DNA from: Alnus glutinosa
Lineage: Eukaryota; Streptophyta; Magnoliopsida; Fagales; Betulaceae
Assembly (NCBI RefSeq): GCF_958979055.1
Contig: NC_084886.1
Span: 7,757,154-7,821,153 of the forward strand
Direction: 5' to 3'
Length of the DNA stretch: 64,000 nucleotides
The position numbers and the translations under genes were made by a program. Below, in pieces: positions 1 through 10,624 of the stretch. The notes beneath the pieces were generated by a model that worked only from the letters and a program-made list of their open reading frames with translations, did no database searches and had not been told where the DNA came from. Numbering within the stretch: position 1 is the first letter of the stretch; each line of letters begins with the position of its first letter.

Positions 1-580
1 ATTCGCTGTAGGTGAGGAAGCGGGAAGGCAGATGCTCCTGCTTGAAGGATGGCGATCTGGGGAGATCGGGAAAGTGAGCGAGCGGTGTAGATGAAACGAT
101 TCTCGTATTGCGCCAGCAGTGGTAATTGACGGAGGCCAGAAACGCACTGGACGAGAAGAAAGCTATCCTGGGGATGCGGAGCTGCTGGGCAAGGCGTAGG
201 GTCCAGCCCAAGAAGAAGTCTGAGACGATGGCTTCAGGGGGAGACGGGTGGGAATGGAACCAGCGGAGAAGCGGGTCGTGGAGCTGGCGCAAGGCGCCGA
301 TGATGTGTATGTTTCCAGCGCTGCCGATGTCCCTGACGTTCTCGACGCCTTGGGGTAGGTTGGGGTGGGGAGGGAAGGGGAGGACGAGGGTTTGAATGGA
401 GGGGTGGATGGAGAGGAGAGGGGAGAGGATGGGGAGGTTCTTTGGGGTGACGAAGATGGTGATGGTGAGGCCACGGAGGGCGAACTGGTGTGTCAGGTCC
501 AGGAGTGGTAGCATGTGGCCTTGTGCTGGGTACGGAAACACTAGGATGTGCGTAGTAGCCATGTCGGAGGTGGAAGACAT
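1..580 (-). CDS. UDP-glycosyltransferase, UGT89-like, 5' part only
   Basis: The minus-strand frame from the ATG at 580 stays open for 193 codons to the window edge. The protein starts MSSTSDMATTHILVFPYPAQ, then GHMLPLLDLTHQFALRG and VTPKNLPILSPLLS, and later SDFFLGWT. These are the N-terminal acceptor-binding landmarks of plant family-1 glycosyltransferases, with the catalytic His in the PAQGHMLP segment. The VTPKNLPILSPLL and HPSPPEAIVSDFFLGWT blocks most resemble the UGT89 group (Arabidopsis UGT89B1), which glucosylates small phenolics such as flavonols and benzoates in the cytosol; that subgroup is from memory of the family. The C-terminal UDP-sugar-binding PSPG box lies outside the window, so completeness cannot be judged. 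A second in-frame Met follows at residue 7. No break is visible. Confidence 0.9.
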   Translation of the reverse strand, partial: MSSTSDMATTHILVFPYPAQGHMLPLLDLTHQFALRGLTITIFVTPKNLPILSPLLSIHPSIQTLVLPFPPHPNLPQGVENVRDIGSAGNIHIIGALRQLHDPLLRWFHSHPSPPEAIVSDFFLGWTLRLAQQLRIPRIAFFSSSAFLASVNYHCWRNTRIVSSTPLAHFPDLPRSPSFKQEHLPSRFLTYSE

Positions 581-981
581 GGTGCTAGCCTGGGCCTGCC
601 TGCCTGCCGAGGAGTTAACTTCTCGGGGAACTGATGGAAAGGTCAAAATGTGATTTTGGCTTCCATTATTTGGTTGGTCTACTCGGAAATTCGGAATCAT
701 AAAGTACATATATACTATCACTTCTATATATATATATATATACTTCAACCTCACAAAGTACATACTATCACTTCTTAAACAAAATATACTTTAAACTCTA
801 AAACTATCACCTATTTTGTAAAAAAAATTTGGTTATTTTTTAATAACTTTAAGGTCTTTTAGGTAGAAAAATATTAAAATGTCTAATTTGACGTGAAATG
901 ATAGTATGAAAAGCCTAAATATCACTTTTTAAATTTTAGATAATTAAATATAATTTAGTCCAGCCTCAACTACCAATATTT

Positions 982-1349
982 TTTATAAAGTACTATGAAT
1001 TGACAACTGTCATGCTTTGGCCATTCAGATTATTAATTTGTTGCAACTTAGTCTCATCTGTCGTACTTGACCATTATATTGAATGAAAAATCAAATTTGG
1101 CCAAAATATTCCAAAAATACATTTGTTTTGAAAATTGAGAAACAAAAATTGCCATTTTTTTTACTAATTAATAAATAAAAGAGTAATTTTAGTTTTTTAA
1201 TAGTCAAAATAAGTGTATTTTTGAAATATTTTGGTCAAATTTTATTTTTGTCCAACATAACAGTCAAGACTGATAGATGGGGCTAAATAATAACAAATTG
1301 ACATGATGTTTGAAGGGCCAAATTATGAAATTCATGATGCTTTATAAAA
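982..1349. mobile_element. Foldback MITE with long inverted arms
   Basis: The left arm (about 982-1160) and the right arm (about 1195-1349) are imperfect reverse complements over roughly 150 bp. Examples are TTTATAAAG...ATGAATT at the outer edges and CCAAAATATTCCAAAAATACA against GTATTTTTGAAATATTTTGG near the loop. There is no coding capacity. Long arms without ORFs suit a non-autonomous Mutator-like or foldback element. No clear target duplication was identified. Confidence 0.6.
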
Positions 1350-1407
1350 AAACTTGGTTATTAGTTTAAAGGGTTAAATAATATTTAACCCAATTTTAGA
1401 GGTATAA

Positions 1408-1473
1408 GTGCAAAAAGAGTGCTAAGTTCATGAGGCTAAAGTGCAAAAAGAGTGCTAAGTTCATGAGGCTAAA
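1408..1473. repeat. 33-bp tandem duplication
   Basis: Two identical 33-bp units beginning GTGCAAAAAGAGTGC lie head to tail (1408-1440 and 1441-1473). Identity suggests a recent slippage or duplication event. Confidence 0.9.
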
Positions 1474-2661
1474 GTGTATTTTTTCTAAAATATATATATA
1501 TATATATTCGAATTTAGATAAAGGCTTCCATTCTCCGCTAAAATTTATTAAATAAATTATTTTGAGTATTTCAAATAATTATGAAAAATATTTAATATGT
1601 AGCATTTTTTATACCGTTTGATGCAAAAAAAAATGATCTAAATTCACATAATTTAAGAATCCCAATTTTAAAAAAAATTATAGAGATCATGATCCAATCT
1701 CCATTATTTTGCCTAGTCATATATATATAGTAGGGTTTTTCGAAACTACAAAATTGATTACATTTTCAGGAAATGGTTATGGAGCATTGGCGGGTAAAAA
1801 TGGACCACTAAGCGGGTCCTAGCTATAGCTAGTAGTGGCGTAATTGGTGGTCACCAAAAGCAGGAGGAGAAAAGGACCAAGGGTTAGGCAAGTGTGGAGA
1901 AGCATTGAGCTAGCCTCAGAATATTGGAAGGATTCACAATGAAAACCACAAGGTACCTTCCCTTAGGAATACCTTAGCTTGTATATATCTTTTTCATTAG
2001 CTCTCACCATCTTCTTCAAAATTTGTTTATTTTCTTTAAATATGGAAGAAAAAAAATCCAAAAAGTTAAAAAAAAAAAAAAAAAAAAACAAAAATCCATC
2101 CAGCAAATATCAATACTTTCTCTAAATTTTATGCATAGTACAGTGCTACTTAATACATTGAGTAGCATTTTAGCTTCTTTATCTATTATTTTAACACAAA
2201 TATTTCTCTTTGCTCTCTTTGACTTTTATGTGTTGAGATTTTGTAAAGAATGTGAGGATAGCTAGGGAATTTGTATTTTGTTATAAATAAATATTAGTTT
2301 AATTGTATACAGATAGATAATGGAAGTTATCGTGGAGTGTATTTAGATATAGAAACAAAAAATAGTTTTGTTATTTAAATTAAAGAAAATCGAAGATAAA
2401 TTGCTGATAGTGTACTTTAAAAGGTAGCTTTAGAATAAAAATCCATGTACCAATTAAAGGAAGAGATAGTTTACACAAATTTTGGGAGAGGTTTGACATA
2501 AATTTTGGAGAAAACCCAAATTTTCTCCATATAGCTGTGGCATTTTATTTTTTATTTTTTATTTTCGTCTTAAACGGCTGCATTGTGCAACTACTGGCTT
2601 ACAAGTTACGGCCCATATATGCACAATTATTATTGGGTTGAGCATTACTTATTCTTCCGAG

Positions 2662-3364
2662 TAGGGGTGTACAAGCGAAGCGATTATTAACCGCTAATAA
2701 CTAGCAATTGTTAATAATCACTAACTGGGAAATTGAAAAACCAGAAATAACCGCAACCGGATAACTGGGTACTCCGATTGCCATTACCTGTTATAGGGTT
2801 TTAGGAAACCGGTTAATAAACGGGTAACCGGTAACCGACTTATATATATATATACAGATAATTAAATTTATTGTAGATGAGCCTCAAACTCAACCTTTAA
2901 ATTCAAGGAATGAATCATCTTAAGTTTTTTAAGGAAGGTTTGGTTTTTTTTTTTTTTTTGAATTGTCATAATATTTTAATTAAAATACAATTGTCAATAT
3001 ATTTTATAATATTTCTTTGTTTAATTTTTTTTTTTACATTCATTTTATTTAATCTATGGACTTGAATGCGAGCTCATTGAGATGAATGGTAAATAAAATT
3101 ATGCACATCCAGTAGTATTTATTATTTGGCATTAAATATTGAATGGTTAGATATTGGATTAAAAAAAACTGAAAAAAAAAATAAAAAAAAAATAAATCAA
3201 CAATGTATAAAAACCGATTACTTGGTTAATAATCGGATAACCAGTGGTTGATAATAACTACAACGGTCATCGATTGCAGATGTGGTTATTTAAATGGGAA
3301 TAACCGGGTATCCGGTTGCGGTTATGAAGAAATAACTACAGTTACAACCGATTGTACACCCCTA
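2662..3364. mobile_element. hAT-type non-autonomous transposon
   Basis: Perfect terminal inverted repeats TAGGGGTGTACAA (start) and TTGTACACCCCTA (end) bound a 703-bp AT-rich element without ORFs. The flanking 8-mers CTTCCGAG (2654-2661) and CTTATGAG (3365-3372) match at 6 of 8 positions, as expected for an aged 8-bp hAT target duplication. Subterminal regions are rich in GGTAACCGG/CCGGTTA-like motifs in both orientations, probable transposase-binding repeats. Confidence 0.8.
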
Positions 3365-3478
3365 CTTATGAGGTTGACAATAAAATGATTAATTAATTCA
3401 CCAAAAACAAAAAGAGTATAACTTTAATTATAAGCAACCTTAGCTCACATTGTTTAGTAGGGTGGTGAATGAGTTTAA

Positions 3479-4611
3479 CAGTACAAAAATAAGGGTATTT
3501 ATGGACGATTTTTTTCTAAATGGTTTCTAAAACCGTCTAGAAAAAAAAAATTGCAAATAATTTTTTTAAAACTGTCTGTAAAAAATTAATTATGGATGGT
3601 TTTATTAAACCGTCTATAAAATTCTAGATGGTTTTAACTAAACCGTCTGAAATTTAACATTTTCATACGGTTTTTGATGAAACCGTCTATAAATTTATAG
3701 ACGGTTTTGGATGAAACCGTCTATAAATGTTATTTCCAAATAATTTTATGGATGGCTTTTACCAAACCGTCCATAAAATTTAAGTTCTAAAACCGTCTGA
3801 ATTTTTTTTCCTACGCCATGTCATCAATCCGCGTGATGCCCCCAAATTTCACCACATCCATTAGATTTTTCCGTTTCTTTTGACAACCAAAATTTTTTTA
3901 TAAAGAAATAACCCTGAAACATCACAACCATCCAAGACCTAACCCTCAATCGCTTTCGGCCCTTCTGAATCGAGCCAATCGAAGCAACCGCCTCAGATCT
4001 CTAGTGGCGGAGTTGTCGACACTCGAAGCTTGAGGCGCATGAGGTTGCGACATTTGAGCGAGATGAGGATGAGTGCGTCGTCGCCGATGCTCTCGGATAT
4101 GTGGTCGCATTTCAGGGTGAGTTTGGTGATGGCATTGAATCAGGAGAGGTGGGAAGGAATCATAGGGAGGAGATTTGATTGGGCGTTGAGGGAGAGACGG
4201 TGACTGCTCTGTCCCTCGATCTGGATCCACCAGCTATAGACGAGAGAGCAATGTTTGCGGTCTCCGGAGCCGAGAGACTGGAAAATGCAAGCAAGGCTCT
4301 GTCCCTCAATTCGGATCCACTAGCTACAGACGGTCCACTCGTAGTCTCCATTGGCACCGTAGACGAAAATTAACCTGGTGGCACCTAAACCCTAAACAAA
4401 ATAATATCATTAAAAAAATGTAAATCTAGACGGTTTGGTCCCAAACCGTCTGGAATTCCCAAAGGTTTGGCCCAAACCATCTAGAAATTCATTTAGCAAC
4501 ATTATATTTAAATTGTCCAGAAAAAACCGTATATAATTGATTCCAGATGATTTTTCTTCATATGCTTTTTTTCTTTTTCTTTTTCTTTTTTTTTCTTTTG
4601 ATTTTGTAGTG
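3479..4611. mobile_element. CACTA-type non-autonomous transposon
   Basis: The left end reads CAGTACAAAAAT and the right end ATTTTGTAGTG, the reverse complement of CACTACAAAAT, so the first ten bases differ at one position. Both ends are flanked by TAA (3476-3478 and 4612-4614), the 3-bp target duplication typical of CACTA elements. Subterminal regions carry many copies of AAACCGTCTA and its complement (about 3501-3800 and 4425-4560), the expected multiple transposase-binding motifs. The GC-richer centre (about 3940-4380) has short ORFs in both directions with no recognisable domain; it may be captured genomic sequence. No transposase gene is present. Confidence 0.75.
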
Positions 4612-4994
4612 TAAGCAGCCTTAACTGATCACATTGTTTGTTTTTAGCCATCAGACTATGATAGACAATTTTTTACACGACCTGCAAATCTGACATGAAC
4701 ACAACATAATATTATAAGGTTTGAGTTTATATTAATTGACTTTGGGTCATAAACAGGTCAACCCAACCCCCACACCCCCACCCCCAGCCCACAAAAAAAA
4801 AAAAACCAAATTGGCAAAAACTTCCATAAGATCACAGTTTTTGATCCTAAGCTAACATCCTAACACTCCCTCCAGCGGCGCTGTCCTCTCCTAAGCTCCC
4901 TCTAGCGGCACCGTCCAAGACTCCAAGTCCAAGTCCAACTCATCTCCACCACTCTCCAGACTCCAGTCGTCCAGCGCTGTTCCAACAGCGTCAC

Positions 4995-5030
<36 letters not shown>

Positions 5031-6389
5031 CTAAGGTGAAAACACTTGCATCCTCACTATCACGTAGCAGTAACATGCAAACATTGTGAACTATGGAATC
5101 GTGGATTGGCTCATCATTGTTGTTTGTTTCGTTGACCCTAAAATACCTTAATTCTCTTGATTAAATTGGTCGAAACAAAGTAGGTGATTGTGATTTTTTT
5201 TTTTTTTTTTCTATGTGAGAGATCGATGTATATACCTTATCTGGAAATACTAAAAAAAATCTAAAAAGAAAACCAATTGGGTTAGACGAGTCGTGTCAAC
5301 CTTGCACGACCTGTTAGCTAAACGGGTTAGTCATGTCGTGTCGGGTTACATGGCTCATAAACGTGTTGTGTTTGGGTTTAAGGTGTCAATTTGTTTAACT
5401 AATCATGTTGGGTTTAGGTTAACCTTAATGGGTTAGCGGCTTAACCCGATCTTGATACCATAACCTGTTTTGCCATCACTACCTCAGATGCATTCTACAT
5501 AGGGGTAAAAATGTGGATGCGAGTACGATTATTATGCATCTTCGCATAATACGGTTATCACTTTTAGGTATCCATATCTGCGTCATGTTATTATTATCCA
5601 CATAAGCACGGTTATTCATAGCAGTAAAATCCAATAACATCACAAACAATGTCGTTTTAATGAATTTAATTAAATATATATTATATATAAAAGAAATACC
5701 ACTGCGATTAATTTTAATTAAATAGATATATTTATAATTCTTAAGCAACAATGGCTCAAGAATTTTTTGAGCATATCTTCAAGCTTCACGTACGGGCCGG
5801 ATGCTAACTTCTATGAGATCCTACTTTCACAAGTAATGGCGGGAATTGAACCTTTTTCGCTTAATTACAAAGTACTCGATTTAATTTTAGCTCAACCTAT
5901 CATCCACAAATGGGATGGACAAGCATATAGGTGGTCAATAGAACCTCCAAGATGTCACAGGTGATAAATCCAAGGAGTACTGTGTAAAGTACTGTGTAAA
6001 ATGGTTAATTACCATGGATGGAATAGACTTATAACACAAGTTGTCACTCAAGTACAAGAAGGACACCATTTGAAGTGGTGTATAAATAAATACATAGAAC
6101 TCTTCCATCCAAACTTGCTCTAATAATTGATAACAGAAAACTTCAGCAATCAAATCTTCATATATATATAAAATACAGCAAACTGTTGACTGTGAATGTC
6201 GGAATAATTAGTCCATTAACTGACTTGCTTAATTCGACTGTTTTACTCTCAATATTGGCATCAAAGAAATCAATCATATGATAACTATTCGCAACAGTAC
6301 TACTCAATATTCTTACTAGGACTTCAAAAAAAAAAATTATATGAAGCAAGAAAGTGAAAGAAAAAAGAAGCTTTATTAAGTAAATTTGG
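4612..6389. other. Spacer with degenerate repeats
   Basis: No supportable gene. It contains a TC microsatellite, a GTCGTGTCGGGTTACATGG-type repeat at about 5280-5480 whose weak inverted counterpart lies near 4670-4760 (possible decayed transposon), and a short tandem TACTGTGTAAA at about 5975-6000. Short ORFs here have no recognisable domain. Confidence 0.5.
4998..5028. repeat. (TC)n microsatellite
   Basis: About 15 uninterrupted TC units. Confidence 0.95.
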
Positions 6390-6895
6390 TCAGTTATTCG
6401 CAGGTGGGTGGTGCCTTGGTGCTTTGTAATCAGCATTGAAAGCGACAAAACCTAAACCTGCCTCATCATCTTCTTCAGGAAAACGGCTATATCCTACATT
6501 TGAGCCTTCTTCAGTACTTGATATGTTTGATGACGTCCTTCCATTAACTGCACCCTCATCTTTCTTCTGTTCCTTCGTCTCATTCCCAGCCGCCGCCATT
6601 TTCCTTCCCTTTATCCTCTTGTTTCTATAAACAGTACTGGTCGTAGTAGTACCCCTTCCATTTTCCACAACTCCCAGCTGGTAATAATTCGTAGATAACA
6701 GTATATACGAAACATTAACCTTTCAATTTAACCAAATAGATAGGTAGATAATATACGAAAAATTACCTTTGCACTTGAAACAGCATCAACTTCTGTGCTT
6801 GCAGTTTTATCTTGGGATGAATGTGGTAAGGAGAGGCACGCAGTAGTAGTAGAAAGAAACACTAGAAAGAGGCAGGCGAGCTTGATGGGCGCCAT
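6390..6895 (-). CDS. RGF/GOLVEN/CLEL secreted peptide precursor
   Basis: Two-exon model: exon 1 6895-6767 (43 codons), an 89-bp GT-AG intron, exon 2 6677-6390, giving 138 aa. Exon 1 encodes a signal peptide (MAPIKLACLFLVFLSTTTAC). The middle is variable, polar and Lys/Glu-rich. The last 13 residues are DYKAPRHHPPANN, directly before the stop, and match the RGF/GLV/CLEL consensus: Asp-Tyr for tyrosine sulfation, HHPP with prolines available for hydroxylation, terminal Asn. Known members are secreted, sulfated by TPST, and signal through RGFR/RGI receptor kinases to set root meristem size and gravitropism. Precursor length and the single C-terminal peptide fit the family. Position 12 is Asn where RGF1 has His. 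The gene stands alone within a transposon-rich spacer. Confidence 0.88.
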
Positions 6896-7549
6896 TTCTG
6901 TCTTCCTTAATTAATTTCCTTCTTAATTTGGGTATGTCGATCTGTCAGAGGAAAATAAATGAATGCAGAATCTGGTGAAATAGGAGTAGTAGTGCAAGTC
7001 AGAGCGATGGACTGCTGTTCCAACATCCGCCTTTTCCACGTTGAATATGGAAAATGATTGGTTATTAAATATAAAAACAAATTAATGCATCAAGACTCGT
7101 GTCATTCCATGTGTCAGTTGGATTACCTAGTACGAGAATCTCAATGTAATTAATTTTAATCAACATAATAATAAAATTAAACTCCTTTTGGACGATAAAC
7201 GTACTAATGGTCCCAGCAGGGTGGTGCATTAATCGGTACCGTGGAATGGAAGGTACGTGTGTTTTGCGCCTGTCTGCCGCGGTGCCGCCATGCGATCAAC
7301 GAGAAGAGCTCTGCTTGGTTCACCGAGGTTGGCAACTCTGTAGACTGTTTTTCTATGCGTATTTTATTCGTTACCTGCTTTTCCCCATATGGAAGCTGAT
7401 GAAGCAGCATAAATGAGATGGAAAAGTGAGTTGATGCACTTCTATGCCTTTCTTTGTTCTTTTCAATGAGATGGAAAAGTGAGTTGATGTGCTAGCAAAC
7501 CCTAAAACCCCTAAAAACAAGAAGCAGCATCAGCCAATTCGGCACCATG
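6896..7549. other. Spacer upstream of the RGF gene
   Basis: Probable promoter region of the minus-strand peptide gene. It carries a short direct repeat, GAGATGGAAAAGTGAGTTGA, at about 7415 and 7468. No ORF with a recognisable domain. Confidence 0.5.
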
Positions 7550-8127
7550 TGTTAGGGAAAATATCGGTCTCTTTGGGTGCCAGGCTCAACCATACCACTT
7601 GGGCCCATTTGGTCCACCCGATCAGGCCAATCTACTTGGGCACAATGCATCATCCGAGAGCTCGAGCATCTCGAAACAACTCAAGATTTCGAGTATTTCG
7701 GAACCACTCGAGATTTAAGGAATACAAATCAAAGATATTCCATTTCAAGATGTGCAACAGGAATCACACCAAAGAGTTAGCGGATTCTGAGAAATCCGTA
7801 TACCCAAGTCATATGATTGCGATTCCCGAAAGATCCATACATTCGAGTCCACGTCGCCTTCAACTGTAGATCCCTGAAAACCTTGGATTTGCAGAACCAC
7901 TTGGTTACACCAAAACCTCTATAAATACAAAGGGTTCCCAAGTATTATAAAACATATTATCTCCTCAAAATCACTCTGCATTCTATTTCTCAAGTTGCCT
8001 ACTAACATAGGCATCGGAGCGGGATTGTCGGCATCCCCCGACGCAGTTCTTATTTTACAAATCCAAATAAGAAGAACTCAAATGAATCGCAGGGTGACAC
8101 ATCATCTACCGAAAATTTGTATCAACA
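7550..8127. mobile_element. Solo LTR (Ty3/gypsy-like)
   Basis: A 578-bp segment begins TGTTAGGGAA, ends TATCAACA and is flanked by identical 5-bp repeats CCATG at 7545-7549 and 8128-8132. It has a TATAAATA box near 7920 and, downstream, a CTAACATAGGCATCGGAGCG stretch of the type often seen near the 3' end of plant gypsy LTRs. No internal retrotransposon sequence or second LTR adjoins it, so it is best read as a solo LTR left by LTR-LTR recombination. Confidence 0.88.
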
Positions 8128-9618
8128 CCATGCATTGTCCTATTAATAAAGGAACTACCATCCTCTATCTTCGTTTCTTTTTCTTCTTTCTTTCTTTCTT
8201 TTTATTCTTTTTTAAATTTCTTTTTTAAAGAGATTTTTAATGGAAATCGTGGGATCCATGTACTCTAGTGAGTCTTAGACTATCGATCGAAGCACCTGCT
8301 CAAACATGTAAGTCTTTTTGGAAGCTTCTCACAATCACAGTCGAAAATCCGTTGCAATCCAAACAAGAAATTGCAACCAATCTCGATCCCCCTCTCAATG
8401 CCTACTTTCATTTTTTCTTTGTATTTCCAGACCTTCAATTTGATTTATGTTTTTGTTTTTTTGAGTATATGTAGCATGGTTTAAGATTGAGTAATTCTAT
8501 TTAATTAGTAGACTTCTTTCAGTAAAAATTAGTTATTGGATCAGTATTTGACGGTTTTTTTTTTTTTTAAAAGCCCTGATCCAATAGTTAATTTTTACTA
8601 CCACATCATCCAATTGTATGGCAATTATAAAAGAGTTTACTAGATAACATTACTTGGTTAAAGAATATTTGTCTGATTGCATTGTTATTTACAAGAGATC
8701 CTCATCGGTTGAAAACATCATCAATACAGAAATCACATCAAGTCATAAATGGGCAAATGACTAGGTATTAGGATTCACAACAATTATATGCACGAATAAT
8801 TAACATATGTAGGATTGGAGACCTTATATGAGATTCATTTGCCTAAGTAAATAATTGGACAACCTAAAATTTATTTGGACCGGTGAATTTCTTATAAAAA
8901 AATTCACTGTCTAAATTATTAGTAATTTCTGAATTTAATTCAGTAAACAGTACCTGCCATCACCAACTCATTAGCATAAAAAGTAGTGATCGATGTGCCG
9001 GTTTTGAACGTAGGAATTAGAAAATCGAAAGCTAGCGTTCCTTCCAACTTCATTTCAGTGGGTGTCCCTAGAGGACCGTGTGGCTCGGTAAATTCGATCA
9101 CAAGGCCAAAACCAACGGCGCCGGCCACCACCGCAAGTATCTTTCATTATCGGAAATTGCGCCATTTATTTAATTAATTAGTGATAATCAACCTATAGCA
9201 GCCACAACCATGTTCTTCCACATGCCCGGCCACCAGCATTGTCCAGCCCCAAACCAAATATTTGGATTTAATTGGGACAGAAAATTGAAAGTATATATTC
9301 TTCAGGGGCATGGAAAAGGAAAATAGAGAAATAATAATAGAGCTTAGAATATATTGGGAAATTATTTGGATTCCCCCTGTCAACATTTCTTATGTATTAT
9401 TGATCATTTTGAATTAAGATTACATATATAGATGAGAGATGCGATCAATGCTAGAATTAATGTTCTCAAATTAGTATGAGTATATATGTATGTTTCTATT
9501 TTGGGAACAATTTCTTTTATATAATGGAAGGCATTTATGACATTTGAAAGAAAAGACAGATGGAAAAGGGAGAAGAAAATGAAGACATTATTAATGCTAA
9601 CTTTTAGAATAATGCTAG
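8128..9618. other. AT-rich spacer
   Basis: It holds a MITE (8489-8652) and an unassigned minus-strand ORF fragment (about 8940-9131). Otherwise nothing recognisable. Confidence 0.5.
8489..8652. mobile_element. Small MITE
   Basis: Inverted arms include AGTAAAAATTAGTTATTGGA on the left and its near-complement TCCAATAGTTAATTTTTACT on the right, with AGTAGACT/AGTTTACTAG-like ends. The loop holds a poly(T) tract. Its ends resemble those of the element at 12944-13077, so the two may be one family. Confidence 0.5.
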
Positions 9619-10624
9619 AGTGTATAAAACGTGAAGGATCTGGCTTGCATGCGGTAGTGAAAACTACCGATGTTGTAGTAGATTTCCACTTAAAAAAATT
9701 TGTTTTAAAAACATAAGAATAAAAAATTTATTGAAACTTACAAATTATAAAATAATAATAATAATAATAATTAAAAAGCAAAACTATTAAAAACTAAAAA
9801 AACAAAAGGGGTGGCCGATGTTGGCCAAGGGAGTGGCCGCCTACCCCATTTTTTGCCAAGGGGGTGGTCCGGCCACCCCAAAAGGGCCAAAACAAAAAAA
9901 AAAAGGTTTGGGTTTTGGAGGTGATCGGACCACCCCCCAAAAACCAAAATCGGCAAGGCTGTGAGGACAACTCGGTAAGCCAAAGGGACCCAAAAGACCA
10001 AGCTCAATTGCCGATTTTAGTTCACTTGCTTCTGGCCATTATTGAAACCAAAACTAAGAAGATATTGGCAAGGGCTTCTGGGAAAACGCAATTGAGCCAT
10101 GTTGAGAATGTGGGTTAATTTTGACATTTTGATGACCCATGATGTTCATGGCCCAGATTGGATCATAATCTTCAACAGCCAATGATGTAGCGGACCTACT
10201 AGAATGTGTGGGTGAATATCAACTGAAACCCCGGTCAGAAAGACCATGTTTCAAGACTCCGATTCTGGCCATGGCAAGAAGCAAGCGAATCAGAATCGAT
10301 GGTCGAGTCTAGTCTTTTCGGTCCCCTTAGCTTACCGAGTTGTCCTCGCACCAAACCTTTTTTTTTTTTGGCCCGGCCACCCGGCCCACCCCCAAAGAAC
10401 ATTGGGGTGGTTAGTCCACTCCATATCGGCCAAGGGGGTGGTTCGGCCAAAAATGGCCACCCCTTTTGTTTTTTTAGTTTTTAATAGCTTTTGCTTTTTA
10501 ATTATTATTATTTTTTTATAATTTTAAAATTTTAATAAATTTTTTATTATTAAGTTTTTAAAGCAAATTTTTTAAAGTTTTACTACCGCATCAAGCCGGA
10601 TCCACACTTGAATGTATGCCCACT
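9619..10624. mobile_element. MULE-type foldback transposon
   Basis: A 1,006-bp element whose two ends are long imperfect inverted repeats. The left arm (9619 to about 10040) includes GGATCTGGCTTGCATGCGGT, AAAGGGGTGGCC and TCGGTAAGCC. The right arm (about 10260-10624) carries the complements ACCGCATCAAGCCGGATCC, GGCCACCCCTTTT and GCTTACCGA. Both termini start AGTG. The flanking 9-mers TAATGCTAG (9610-9618) and TAATGCCTA (10625-10633) look like a diverged 9-bp Mutator-type target duplication. There is no transposase ORF; the unpaired centre (about 10040-10260) is non-coding as far as can be seen. Confidence 0.75.

Larger units (their letters stand above)
581..2661. other. AT-rich spacer upstream of the UGT gene
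   Basis: No gene seen. It holds TA microsatellites (about 724-742 and 1491-1508), a foldback element (982-1349), a 33-bp tandem duplication (1408-1473) and a poly(A) run (about 2069-2089). The UGT promoter should lie in the first few hundred bases. Confidence 0.6.

Noticed and set aside
163..474. Ser/Pro-rich minus-strand ORF starting MASPSPSSSP
   Set aside because: It is an out-of-frame shadow of the glycosyltransferase coding sequence, whose true frame runs from 580.
3946..4373. Two opposed ORFs inside the CACTA element as genes
   Set aside because: Overlapping short frames with no domain; better treated as element cargo.
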